From: an uncultured Pontibacter sp.
GTDB lineage: Bacteria; Bacteroidota; Bacteroidia; Cytophagales; Hymenobacteraceae
Assembly: GCF_947499215.1 (NCBI RefSeq)
Contig: NZ_CANMNI010000003.1
Coordinates: forward strand, 868,001-932,000
Length of the DNA: 64,000 bases
Reading direction: 5' to 3'
Both the position numbers and the translations under genes were made by a program. The notes beneath the pieces were generated by a model that did no database searches, was not told the DNA's origin, and saw only the letters and a program-made list of their open reading frames with translations. Shown here in pieces: positions 42,139 through 50,766 of the stretch (its first letter is position 1; every line of letters starts with the position of its first letter).

Positions 42139-43139
42139 TGGCCGTGACGATAAAAGCAGGTATAGTAGGCGGGGCAGGCTACGCGGGTGGCGAACTGTTG
42201 CGTCTGCTTTTGCTACACCCAAACGTAGAGTTGGCTTTTGTGCAGAGCCGCAGTCAGGCGGGCAAGCCGGTATATGCCGCGCACCCGGACCTGCTGGGGG
42301 AGACAGAACTGGTGTTTACGGCAGATGCGGCTATACCTGTGGATGTGCTATTCCTTTGTGCCGGTCACGGAGAAGCGGCTAAGTTTCTGGCGGAAAACGA
42401 AGTGGCTGCCGAGACCAAGATCATTGACTTGAGTCAGGATTTCCGTTGGAATGAAAGTACAGCATCTGCTATGGTTGAGGCGGGCGGCAGAAGTTTTGTG
42501 TATGGCTTGCCGGAGTTGCAGCGCGAGCAGATACAGCAGGCGCAGCACATCGCCAACCCGGGTTGTTTTGCCACAGGTATACAGCTGGCTTTGCTGCCTT
42601 TAGCAAAGCATAAGCTGCTCAATTCCGATGTGCATGTAAGTGGCATCACTGGATCAACCGGTGCCGGTCAGAGCCTGAGCACGACTTCGCATTTCAGCTG
42701 GCGCACCGAAAACATCTCGACCTATAAAGTGATGGAGCACCAGCACCTGCGCGAGATTAAACGCAGCATGAAAAGTTTGCAGCCAGAAAAACAGCCGGGG
42801 ATTCACTTTGTACCTTACCGCGGCCCATTTGCAAGAGGAATTTTTATTACGGCCTACCTACAAACGGATTTGGCGCTGGAAGAGGCGCAGGCACTATACA
42901 ACAGCTACTACGAAGGTCATCCTTTCACCCTTGTAGCGGACCAGAACCCGGACCTAAAGCAGGTAGTGAACACCAACAAGTGCGTGCTATACCTGCAGAA
43001 GCAGGGGCAGATGCTCGTTATCACCAGCCTGATCGACAACCTGCTGAAAGGCGCCGCCGGACAGGCAGTTCAGAACATGAACTTGGTTTTTGGGTTGGAA
43101 GAGACCGCCGGATTGAAGCTTAAGGCTGCGGCTTTTTAA
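42138..43139 (+). CDS. argC: N-acyl-gamma-glutamyl-phosphate reductase
   Basis: 333 aa. NADPH-dependent reduction of the acylglutamyl phosphate. N-terminal Rossmann start AGIVGGAGYAGGELLRLLL; catalytic Cys in ANPGCFATGIQLAL near residue 141; substrate region GITGSTGAGQS and HFVPYRGPFARGI. Start overlaps argG. A 251-nt gap with repeats follows before argD. Confidence 0.95.
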   Translation: MAVTIKAGIVGGAGYAGGELLRLLLLHPNVELAFVQSRSQAGKPVYAAHPDLLGETELVFTADAAIPVDVLFLCAGHGEAAKFLAENEVAAETKIIDLSQDFRWNESTASAMVEAGGRSFVYGLPELQREQIQQAQHIANPGCFATGIQLALLPLAKHKLLNSDVHVSGITGSTGAGQSLSTTSHFSWRTENISTYKVMEHQHLREIKRSMKSLQPEKQPGIHFVPYRGPFARGIFITAYLQTDLALEEAQALYNSYYEGHPFTLVADQNPDLKQVVNTNKCVLYLQKQGQMLVITSLIDNLLKGAAGQAVQNMNLVFGLEETAGLKLKAAAF

Positions 43140-43147
43140 ATAGTAAA

Positions 43148-43264
43148 CACACCCCTAGCCCCTCTCAAGAGAGGAATATGGGAGCGATTATCATTCCCCT
43201 GCCCTCTTCGAAGGGGGACTCTCTTGCAGTAATAATCCCCTCCTTGGAGGGGCAGGGGTGGGTT
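43148..43264. repeat. REP-like repeat (CACCCCTAGCCCCTC...GAGGGGCAGGGGTGGG family)
   Basis: Left arm CACACCCCTAGCCCCTCTC (from 43148), an inner ATTCCCCTGCCCTCTTCGAAGGGGG (43194-43218) and right arm CCTCCTTGGAGGGGCAGGGG (about 43238-43257) form a compound inverted repeat between argC and argD. A solitary relative lies at 45648-45680. Confidence 0.7.
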
Positions 43265-43323
43265 AAGTACTCTAGAAGAATCTTATTGAGGATAAAAACA
43301 ATTTAACAATCAACAATTCAACC

Positions 43324-43380
43324 ATGCTCACATACCTAAGAACACTGTTCTACATCTATTTCCTGACCTCTTACATCTAA
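43324..43380 (+). CDS. Possible 18-aa ORF upstream of argD
   Basis: MLTYLRTLFYIYFLTSYI, ten bases before the argD start. Hydrophobic, with one Arg codon only, so not an obvious Arg leader. It may be chance; listed because it fills the gap between the repeat and argD. Confidence 0.2.
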   Translation: MLTYLRTLFYIYFLTSYI

Positions 43381-43390
43381 TTCCATAGCC

Positions 43391-44542
43391 ATGAACCTCT
43401 TTGATGTTTATCCGCTCTTCGATATTGAGCCTGTTAAAGCCTCCGGTCTTTCTGTTTGGGACAAAGAAGGCAGAAAGTACCTCGACCTATACGGCGGCCA
43501 CGCCGTGATCTCCATCGGTCATTCACACCCGCATTATGTGAAGCGCATTGCCCGTCAGCTTTACGATATTGGCTTTTACTCCAACGCGGTTCAGAATCCG
43601 CTGCAAGTAGAACTGGCTGAAAAACTGGGTAAGCTCAGCGGTTACGACGCTTACAGCCTGTTCCTGTGCAACTCCGGTGCCGAGGCGAATGAGAATGCCT
43701 TGAAACTGGCATCATTTCATACGGGCCGCAAAAAGGTCATCTCTTTCAAGAGTTCATTCCACGGACGCACTTCAGCTGCTGTGGCCGCCACCGACGACCC
43801 GAGCATCGTAGCGCCGATCAACCAGACCGAGAATTTCATCTTCCTGCCTTTTAATGATGTGACTGCTTTTGAAGAAGCACTGCATGCGCATGGACAGGAA
43901 CTGGCTGCTGTCATCGTGGAAGGTATACAGGGTGTCGGAGGGGTAAACATCCCAAGCGTGGATTTTCTGAAAGCTTTGGAAGTGCGCTGCAAGCAAGTCG
44001 GCGCTCTACTGATTTTGGATGAAGTGCAGTCGGGCTACGGCCGCTCTGGCAAGTTTTTCGCCCATCAGCATGCAGGCATTACCCCTGACCTGATCACGGT
44101 AGCCAAAGGCATGGGTAATGGCTTTCCGGTGGGAGGTGTGTTGGTGAGTCCTGCTATTGAGGCAAGTCATGGCATGCTTGGTACCACTTTTGGCGGAAAC
44201 TACTTGGCCTGCGCTGCATCACTTGCCGTGCTGGAAGTGATGGAAAATGAAAACCTGCTAGAGAACGCCACCATCATGGGGCACTACCTGCGCGAGAAAC
44301 TCGAAGGAATGCCGGGCGTGAAAGAAGTTCGTGCGCAGGGTTTGATGATTGGAATTGAGTTGCACGAACCCTGCGCTGGTATACGCAAGACGCTGCTCAA
44401 CGAATTCGGCATCTTCACGGGCAGTTCTTCCAACAAGAATACGTTACGCCTTTTGCCAGCCCTTACGATCAGCAAGGCTGAAGCCGACCAGTTCCTGAAA
44501 GCATTTTCAATCATCCTTAGCAAAAAAGTAACCGCCTCATGA
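43391..44542 (+). CDS. argD: Acylornithine aminotransferase
   Basis: 383 aa class III PLP aminotransferase that makes N-acylornithine from the semialdehyde and glutamate. Motifs: GHAVISIGHSHPHYV, LFLCNSGAEANENALKLA, FHGRTSAAVAAT, LILDEVQSGYGRSGKFFAHQ in pieces, and the PLP lysine in TVAKGMGNGFPVGG. Overlaps argF by 4 nt. Confidence 0.94.
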   Translation: MNLFDVYPLFDIEPVKASGLSVWDKEGRKYLDLYGGHAVISIGHSHPHYVKRIARQLYDIGFYSNAVQNPLQVELAEKLGKLSGYDAYSLFLCNSGAEANENALKLASFHTGRKKVISFKSSFHGRTSAAVAATDDPSIVAPINQTENFIFLPFNDVTAFEEALHAHGQELAAVIVEGIQGVGGVNIPSVDFLKALEVRCKQVGALLILDEVQSGYGRSGKFFAHQHAGITPDLITVAKGMGNGFPVGGVLVSPAIEASHGMLGTTFGGNYLACAASLAVLEVMENENLLENATIMGHYLREKLEGMPGVKEVRAQGLMIGIELHEPCAGIRKTLLNEFGIFTGSSSNKNTLRLLPALTISKAEADQFLKAFSIILSKKVTAS

Positions 44543-45495
44543 AGCAATTCACATCCGTACACGATGTGCAAGATGTAGCCGCCTTGGTGAACGAAGCACT
44601 CGAACTGAAAAAATCACCCTACACGCACAGAGAGCTGGGCAAAGACAAAACACTTGGTCTGATCTTTATGAACCCAAGTCTACGCACTCGCCTCAGCACC
44701 CAAAAGGCAGGAATGAACTTGGGTATGAACGTGATGGTGATGAACCTTGACAAAGAAGGTTGGGCACTCGAAACGCAGGACGGAGTGATTATGGACGGCA
44801 CCACCGTGGAGCACATCCGGGAGGCCGCCGCTGTGATGGGCCAGTACTGTGACATCATAGGCATCCGCTCTTTCCCAAAGCTGCAGGATAGAGAAGAAGA
44901 CTACAGCGAAGACCTGCTGAACAAATTCATTGAGCTAACCGGCGTTCCGATCGTGAGTCTGGAATCTGCCACCCGACACCCGCTGCAGAGTCTCGCCGAT
45001 TTGGTCACGATAAAAGAACAGGCTGTTGCCGGTAAAAGACCCAAGGTCGTGCTGAGCTGGGCACCGCATATCAAGCCCATCCCACATTGTGTGGCCAACT
45101 CCTTTGCCGAGTGGATGCAGCAGGCGGATGTGGAACTGGTGATTACCAACCCGGAAGGCTATGATCTGGCGGAGGAGTTCACCAGAGGCGCACAAGTGCT
45201 ACACAACCAAGACGAGGCGCTGCAGGACGCAGACTTTGTGTATGTTAAAAACTGGTCGAGCTATGAGCAATACGGACAGGTACTAACGGACGGTGAAGGC
45301 TGGATGATAACGAACGAAAAGCTAGCCCAGACCAATAATGCCAAAGTAATGCACTGCCTTCCCGTACGCCGTGGTCTGGAACTGAGCCACGAAGTGCTGG
45401 ACGGACCAAACTCACTGGTGATCGAGCAGGCGAATAACAGACTATACGCTGCGCAGGCAGTGCTGAAGCGGATGCTGGAGGGGATTAATGGTTAG
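44539..45495 (+). CDS. argF': N-acyl-L-ornithine carbamoyltransferase (acetyl/succinyl type)
   Basis: 318 aa. Carbamoylates N-acylornithine to N-acylcitrulline rather than free ornithine: the carbamoyl-phosphate loop reads NPSLRTRLSTQKAGMNLG and the C-terminal motif is HCLPVRRGLELS, as in the Bacteroides/Xanthomonas subfamily. The residue separating N-succinyl (Pro90 in Bacteroides fragilis) from N-acetyl (Glu92 in Xanthomonas) specificity is Val90 here (MDGTTVEH). From published mutants, as I recall, small or hydrophobic residues at this site favour succinylornithine. Start overlaps argD by 4 nt. Confidence 0.9.
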   Translation: MKQFTSVHDVQDVAALVNEALELKKSPYTHRELGKDKTLGLIFMNPSLRTRLSTQKAGMNLGMNVMVMNLDKEGWALETQDGVIMDGTTVEHIREAAAVMGQYCDIIGIRSFPKLQDREEDYSEDLLNKFIELTGVPIVSLESATRHPLQSLADLVTIKEQAVAGKRPKVVLSWAPHIKPIPHCVANSFAEWMQQADVELVITNPEGYDLAEEFTRGAQVLHNQDEALQDADFVYVKNWSSYEQYGQVLTDGEGWMITNEKLAQTNNAKVMHCLPVRRGLELSHEVLDGPNSLVIEQANNRLYAAQAVLKRMLEGING

Positions 45496-45647
45496 TTGCT
45501 GATTGTTTGTTGTTATGGTAAACTTTCGCCCTCCTCCCAAATACTTTCGGGTTGAGAGCAAACAAGTAGAATTGGCTCGTAGAGAAGGTAGACCTGGGAC
45601 ATAACAACTACAGCGCATGAACCTACAATGTAGTAGAACCAGAGTTT

Positions 45648-45680
45648 CCCTCCTTGGACAAGGAGGGGTAGGGGTGGTTT
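45648..45680. repeat. Solitary REP-like element related to 43148-43264
   Basis: CCCTCCTTGGACAAGGAGGGG followed by TAGGGGTGGTTT. CCCTCCTTG pairs with CAAGGAGGG. It lies in the 258-nt argF-argB gap, which otherwise shows no gene. Confidence 0.6.
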
Positions 45681-45753
45681 GATCCGGTATTAAGAGAACC
45701 TCTACAGCAAACAATCTTTTGAAATAAGCAGGGACGTATTAAAGATTAACTCC

Positions 45754-46545
45754 ATGTACATCATTAAAATAGGCGGAAATGTTTTGGACAACCCGGAGCG
45801 GTTGCAGCGTTTTTTGATTGATTTCGCGCAACTGTCCGGTCCGAAACTACTGGTGCATGGCGGCGGCAAAATTGCTTCTACGATCGGGCTGCAACTGGGT
45901 ATTCAGCCAGCTTACGTAGAGGGCCGCCGCCTGACCGACGCTGAAACACTCAAGGTGGTAACGATGGTATACGCCGGGCTCATTAATAAAAACGTGGTAG
46001 CCCAACTGCAGTCACTCGGTTGCAACGCCATCGGTATGACCGGTGCTGACGCCAATGCCATACCTGCCTCCAAGCGACCAGTCAAAACGGTGGACTATGG
46101 TTTTGCCGGTGATATTGCCGGACCAGAAACTGTAAATGCACAAGCGATTCAAGCACTTTTGCAAGCAGGTTTGACACCCGTTTTGGCACCGCTCACACAT
46201 GATGGTAAGGGCAGCTTACTTAATACTAATGCCGATACCATTGCCTCGGTTCTAGCGACGGCTTTGGCCCCGCATTATAATGTGAAATTAGTGTACTGCT
46301 TCGAGAAAAAAGGCGTGCTGGCCGATGCAGCTGATGACAATGCTGTGATCGCGCATATCGACCAGAACAGGTACAAGGATCTGAAAGAAAAAGGTATTGT
46401 AAGCGATGGGATGATCCCGAAACTGGATAATGCCTTTGCTGCTTTGCGACTAGGGGTAAGCGCCGTACTGATTGGGGAGGCCGAAGCCTTGCCTTCACTT
46501 TCTACGGGCTTCACAGGAACGACTATACAGTTGCAACATGGTTAA
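45754..46545 (+). CDS. argB: N-acylglutamate kinase
   Basis: 263 aa amino-acid-kinase fold: YIIKIGGNVLD at the N-terminus, LLVHGGGKIASTIGLQLGI, GRRLTDAETLKVV, GMTGADANAI and LNTNADTIAS. Phosphorylates the acylated glutamate, second step. Its C-terminus overlaps argE by 8 nt. Without the N-terminal helix found in arginine-inhibited hexameric ArgB enzymes, feedback inhibition may act elsewhere. Confidence 0.94.
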   Translation: MYIIKIGGNVLDNPERLQRFLIDFAQLSGPKLLVHGGGKIASTIGLQLGIQPAYVEGRRLTDAETLKVVTMVYAGLINKNVVAQLQSLGCNAIGMTGADANAIPASKRPVKTVDYGFAGDIAGPETVNAQAIQALLQAGLTPVLAPLTHDGKGSLLNTNADTIASVLATALAPHYNVKLVYCFEKKGVLADAADDNAVIAHIDQNRYKDLKEKGIVSDGMIPKLDNAFAALRLGVSAVLIGEAEALPSLSTGFTGTTIQLQHG

Positions 46546-47602
46546 GACCCAGCTATACCCGAAGGCCCTTGACCTGCTCCAGCAACTAATCGCTATACCT
46601 TCATTCAGCAAAGAAGAAGATAAAACAGCAGCGCTAATTGCTGCAGTGCTGGAAAAAGAGGGGGTGAAAGCGCACCGAAAGCTCAATAATGTCTGGGCGT
46701 TTAACAAGCACTATGATCCTGACTTGCCTACGCTACTACTCAACTCGCACCACGATACCGTGAAGCCCAATACCGGCTATACCCGCGATCCGTTTGCGGC
46801 TACCATAGAGGACGGCAAACTGTACGGACTGGGCAGCAATGATGCAGGTGGCTGTCTGGTTTCCTTGCTGGCCACATTTCTATATTTCTATGCGCAAGAG
46901 GAGCTTAAATACAACCTCGTTTTTGCAGCCACAGCCGAAGAGGAAATATCAGGCAGAAACGGGCTGGAGCTGATACTGCCGGAATTGGGAGACTTGGAAG
47001 CCGCGATAGTAGGTGAACCAACTCTGATGCAACTGGCTGTAGCCGAAAAAGGCCTATTGGTACTGGACTGCGAGGCTAAAGGCCGTTCCGGACACGCCGC
47101 CCGCGAGGAAGGACTGAATGCGATTTACGAAGCGCTCCCGGACATCAATTGGTTTCAAACTTATCGCTTTCCGAAAGTCTCCGAGCATTTAGGCCCGATC
47201 AAAATGTCGGTGACCATGATACAGTCAGGTACGCAGCACAATGTGGTGCCTGACAGCTGTACGTATACAGTCGATGTGCGCTTGACGGATGCTTATACCA
47301 TGGACGAAGTGTTAGAGGTGATCCGCCAGCATGTGAAATCGGAGGTAAGGCCACGGTCCACTCGCTTGAAACCTTCGGCTATACCTATGGAGCACCCCTT
47401 GGTGCAGGCAGGTATAGCGCTCGGCCGTAGCACCTACGGTTCGCCCACCACTTCTGACCAAGCACTGCTCTCCATACCTTCGCTTAAACTCGGTCCCGGC
47501 GACTCCGCCCGCTCGCATATGGCCGATGAGTTTATTTACTTGAAGGAGATGGAGGAAGGTATAAGTCTGTACATCGACATTCTGGAGCGGGTAATTAAAT
47601 AG
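46538..47602 (+). CDS. argE: M20 family deacylase (acylornithine/acylcitrulline deacetylase)
   Basis: 354 aa from ATG 46538 (MVKTQLYPKALDLLQQL), overlapping argB by 8 nt; the open extension to 46472 duplicates argB coding sequence. Zinc-peptidase M20 motifs: LLNSHHDTVKP, GLGSNDAGG, ATAEEEISGRNG, GEPT and HMADEF. In operons with an acylornithine carbamoyltransferase the natural substrate is N-acylcitrulline. DNA here is the densest in GGTATA/TATACC words (seven in about 1.1 kb). Confidence 0.92.
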   Translation: MVKTQLYPKALDLLQQLIAIPSFSKEEDKTAALIAAVLEKEGVKAHRKLNNVWAFNKHYDPDLPTLLLNSHHDTVKPNTGYTRDPFAATIEDGKLYGLGSNDAGGCLVSLLATFLYFYAQEELKYNLVFAATAEEEISGRNGLELILPELGDLEAAIVGEPTLMQLAVAEKGLLVLDCEAKGRSGHAAREEGLNAIYEALPDINWFQTYRFPKVSEHLGPIKMSVTMIQSGTQHNVVPDSCTYTVDVRLTDAYTMDEVLEVIRQHVKSEVRPRSTRLKPSAIPMEHPLVQAGIALGRSTYGSPTTSDQALLSIPSLKLGPGDSARSHMADEFIYLKEMEEGISLYIDILERVIK

Positions 47603-47610
47603 CCAAATAA

Positions 47611-47698
47611 ATGTCATCTCGAACAGCGTGAGAGATCTGGATTTCGATAATTGTACCACATATTAACTCCAGATTTCTCACGCTGTTCGAAATGACAT
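47611..47698. repeat. REP-like inverted repeat (TGTCATCTCGAACAGCG family)
   Basis: Arms of about 31 bp: ATGTCATCTCGAACAGCGTG (from 47611) continuing AGAGATCTGGA, against the near-perfect complement ending at 47698. Same family as 3021-3089. It lies in the argE-argH gap, followed by a low-complexity run of CACTCAA-like units at 47704-47743. Confidence 0.8.
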
Positions 47699-47754
47699 AA
47701 TAAATATTCACTCAATCACTCAACCACTCATTCACTTATTCAAAAATTACCACC

Positions 47755-49086
47755 ATGAAACTCTGGCAGAAAAACACCAACGTCCAAAAAGAGATCGAGC
47801 AATTTACAGTTGGTCGCGACCCTGAATTTGACTTGCAGTTGGCCGCTTTTGATGTGTTGGGTTCGCTGGCGCACACGCGCATGCTGGAGCAAGTTGGCTT
47901 GCTTGATAAAGCTGACTTGAATGCCTTGCAGCAGGAGATGAAAAACATCTACCAATGCATCATGGCTGGTGATTTTGAGATTGAGCCGGGAGTGGAGGAT
48001 GTGCACTCGCAGGTAGAGTTGGAGTTAACCCGTAAGCTAGGTGAAGCGGGTAAAAAAATACACAGCGGTCGTTCGCGCAACGATCAGGTGCTTGTGGATC
48101 TGAAATTATACCTGCGTCATGAACTGCAAGAGATTGTGGGAGAGGTGAAGACCCTTTTTGATGTGCTACAGGCGCAAAGTGAACGGCACAAAGACAAACT
48201 GCTACCGGGCTATACTCATTTGCAGGTGGCCATGCCTTCGTCCTTCGGACTTTGGTTCGGGGCCTATGCCGAGAGTCTGGTGGACGATGTGCTGCTCTTG
48301 CAGGCTGCTTACAAAGTGACTGACAAAAATCCGCTGGGTTCGGCTGCTGGTTATGGTTCATCATTCCCACTCAACCGTCAAATGACGACCGACTTGCTTG
48401 GTTTCGAAACCATGAACTACAACGTGGTCTATGCTCAGATGGGACGCGGCAAAACGGAACGCATCGTGAGCACGGCTATCGCTTCGGTGGCCGCCGCATT
48501 GGCCCGTATGGCCATGGACCTTTGCCTGTACATGAGCCAGAACTTTGCTTTTGTCAGTCTGCCGGATCACCTCACGACAGGTTCCAGCATCATGCCGCAC
48601 AAAAAGAACCCGGATGTGTTCGAGATCATGCGTGGTAAATGCAACAAGCTGCAGGCGCTTCCGACCGAAATTTCCATGCTGCTCATCAACCTGCCATCGG
48701 GTTATCACCGCGAATTACAACTGCTCAAAGAGTCACTCTTTCCCGCTTTTACGGAGTTGAAAGACTGTCTGCAGATGATGACCTTTATGTTGCCGCAGCT
48801 ACAGGTGCGCGATCAGATCATGGAGGAGGAGAAGTATAAGTATGCTTTCAGTGTGGATTCTGTGAATGCCGAAGTGCTGGCAGGAATGCCTTTTCGAGAT
48901 GCTTACAAAGTGGTTGGAGAGCGCATAGAGCAGGGGACTTTCACCATACCCGCATCTGTAACGCATACCCACGAAGGCAGTATCGGCAACCTATGCAACA
49001 AGGAAATCGCCCGGTTAATGGAAGAGACTATCGCTGGCTTTAACTTCGGAAGAGCCAATAAAGCGATAGAGGAGTTGGTGAAGTAA
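47755..49086 (+). CDS. argH: Argininosuccinate lyase
   Basis: 443 aa of the fumarase/aspartase superfamily; splits argininosuccinate into arginine and fumarate, last step. Signature SSIMPHKKNPDVFE near residue 281, plus EDVHSQVE, GRSRNDQVLVDLKL and GYTHLQVAMPSSFG. Slightly shorter than the common 460 aa. Last gene of the arg operon; followed by an inverted repeat. Confidence 0.95.
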   Translation: MKLWQKNTNVQKEIEQFTVGRDPEFDLQLAAFDVLGSLAHTRMLEQVGLLDKADLNALQQEMKNIYQCIMAGDFEIEPGVEDVHSQVELELTRKLGEAGKKIHSGRSRNDQVLVDLKLYLRHELQEIVGEVKTLFDVLQAQSERHKDKLLPGYTHLQVAMPSSFGLWFGAYAESLVDDVLLLQAAYKVTDKNPLGSAAGYGSSFPLNRQMTTDLLGFETMNYNVVYAQMGRGKTERIVSTAIASVAAALARMAMDLCLYMSQNFAFVSLPDHLTTGSSIMPHKKNPDVFEIMRGKCNKLQALPTEISMLLINLPSGYHRELQLLKESLFPAFTELKDCLQMMTFMLPQLQVRDQIMEEEKYKYAFSVDSVNAEVLAGMPFRDAYKVVGERIEQGTFTIPASVTHTHEGSIGNLCNKEIARLMEETIAGFNFGRANKAIEELVK

Positions 49087-49100
49087 GTTTGGGAATTATA

Positions 49101-49148
49101 AGAGTTTAGGAGTTTAAGATTTTAGTATTTCAACAACTCCTAAACTCT
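49101..49148. terminator. Inverted repeat between convergent genes, possible terminator
   Basis: AGAGTTTAGGAGTT (49101-49114) is exactly complementary to 49135-49148, and the pairing extends outward through GGAATT/AATTCC. No T run follows, so it may be an intergenic repeat acting as a stem rather than a classical terminator. Confidence 0.5.
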
Positions 49149-49156
49149 CCAATTCC

Positions 49157-49843
49157 TTAATTTAAATGATAGTTCTGAGGTTTGATGTTGTTGAGTTTGC
49201 GGGTGGCTTGTAGGAGGGTGGCTACTAGCAGGGCGATGAAAACGGACATGCCGATCACCAGATAGGAAAGTACTTTAAGGGTTTTCACCTGCCGGTCGGC
49301 TGACTGGTAGAGTTCTTGTCCAACCTCGCCCTGTACTTGAATCAGTTCATGCAGCGGCTCCATAAGGTGCAGAAATGCGGTATGTGCCTCCGAGCGATAC
49401 AGGTGCTCCGCCTTAGTTTTATTGCCAGAACTGCTGAGCTCAAGAATGCGATCCTGCACGGTAACTAAGTTTTGAAACTGCTTCTTGTACTCTGCTAACC
49501 CCCTGCTTTCACGCTCAATCAGATAGGTTTTTTCAAACTGGTTAATGAGCGACGCAATCTCTGCGGTATTGGCCTCAACCACACCATACAGACTGTCCTG
49601 TTCACCCACGGAGTTTGAAAGGATATGCTCTTCCAATGTCATCCGGTTCTGATAGTAACGTTCCATTACGTCCGATATCACCAGCGAAGGAACCAGACGA
49701 TCTTGGTACACGGAGCGGAACTGGTTACTCACTTTCTCAATACTATGGCTGGCAAACCAGTTCGCTAATATGATGATGGCGAATACAGAACCCAGCGCAA
49801 AGGCCACTTTGTCCCGTTTTGTAATTCGATAGGCCCAATTCAT
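49157..49843 (-). CDS. Membrane-anchored four-helix-bundle sensor-like protein
   Basis: 228 aa. TM helix at about 13-31, a periplasmic helical region of about 150 residues (4HB_MCP_1-like: RSVYQDRLVPSLVISDVMERYYQNRM), and a second TM at about 190-212, with only a short cytoplasmic tail. It looks like the sensory half of a chemoreceptor or histidine kinase without HAMP or signalling domain. Monocistronic. Function unknown; may work with a separate partner. Confidence 0.75.
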   Translation of the reverse strand: MNWAYRITKRDKVAFALGSVFAIIILANWFASHSIEKVSNQFRSVYQDRLVPSLVISDVMERYYQNRMTLEEHILSNSVGEQDSLYGVVEANTAEIASLINQFEKTYLIERESRGLAEYKKQFQNLVTVQDRILELSSSGNKTKAEHLYRSEAHTAFLHLMEPLHELIQVQGEVGQELYQSADRQVKTLKVLSYLVIGMSVFIALLVATLLQATRKLNNIKPQNYHLN

Positions 49844-50040
49844 AGCGCATACAATTTAGTTTTAAAACAATATACGGTTTCATACTGATATTAACCAGCA
49901 TAAACCTGTATAATCGAGAGCAATAATTGTGCTTTTCTTTAGCAGTATTGTAAATTCTTCTTTTAAAAATACAGATAACTTCTTTTGCTGGGCGCGTATA
50001 ACAGGCACATTGACAAAGTGTTTTACCTGAAGTATCGCCT

Positions 50041-50763
50041 GTGATTCCGATTAAGATCCATACGCAACCCGACGACTCCACCTGCGGACCTACCAGTTTG
50101 CATGCGGTCTATCGCTACTTCAAAGATACGATCTCTTTGGGAGAGGTAATCAAGGAAGTACCCTATCTGGACGAGGGCGGTACGTTGGAGGTGCTGCTCG
50201 CCTGCCATGCGCTTAGCCGAGGCTACAGGGCCCGCATCTATACCTACAACCTGCACATCTTCGATCCGACTTGGTTTGATCTGACTAACGAAGAGATTAT
50301 CGGTAAACTGGAGGAGCAACTGCAATTCAAGAAGGGCAGCAAGTTCAAGCGGGCTACCTTGGCTTACATCGATTTCCTGCAGCGTGGCGGCGAGTTGCGC
50401 TGTACTGACCTTACCAAGGGCCTGTTGAGGGAATACTTCGAGCGGGATATTCCGCTGCTGACAGGTCTCAGCGCCACCTACCTTTACCAAAGTTCCCGTG
50501 AGTTTGGTGATGAGGAGGGCAATTCGGTGTACGACGACGTGCGCGGTTTTCCAATGGGACACTTTGTTGTGCTTTGCGGCTTTGCTGAGGATCAGAAACA
50601 CATCGTGGTTGCTGATCCCTATCAGGAAAACCCCTATTTCAAAAACAATTACTATGAGGTGAAGGCGTCGCATCTACTCAACTCCATTATGTTGGGTATG
50701 GCAACTTTCGATGCGAACCTGTTGGCCATCCAGCCCGCCCATACCGAACCCATCGACGAATAA
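50041..50763 (+). CDS. C39-like cysteine peptidase of an amidoligase cassette
   Basis: 240 aa, GTG start at 50041 because no ATG is available. Papain/C39-like triad: Cys15 in DDSTCGPTSLHAV, His174 in PMGHFVVLCGF, Asp192 in VVADPYQENPYF. No signal peptide and no transporter domain, unlike bacteriocin ABC exporters. First gene of four tightly spaced genes (3 nt before the ATP-grasp gene), so likely to act on the product or carrier peptide of the two ligases. Peptidase family assignment is firm, substrate unknown. Confidence 0.82.
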   Translation: MIPIKIHTQPDDSTCGPTSLHAVYRYFKDTISLGEVIKEVPYLDEGGTLEVLLACHALSRGYRARIYTYNLHIFDPTWFDLTNEEIIGKLEEQLQFKKGSKFKRATLAYIDFLQRGGELRCTDLTKGLLREYFERDIPLLTGLSATYLYQSSREFGDEEGNSVYDDVRGFPMGHFVVLCGFAEDQKHIVVADPYQENPYFKNNYYEVKASHLLNSIMLGMATFDANLLAIQPAHTEPIDE

Positions 50764-50766
50764 ATA

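Noticed and set aside
47704..47743. CRISPR-like or tandem repeat array (CACTCAA units)
   Set aside because: Only a short low-complexity run with irregular units; no spacers.
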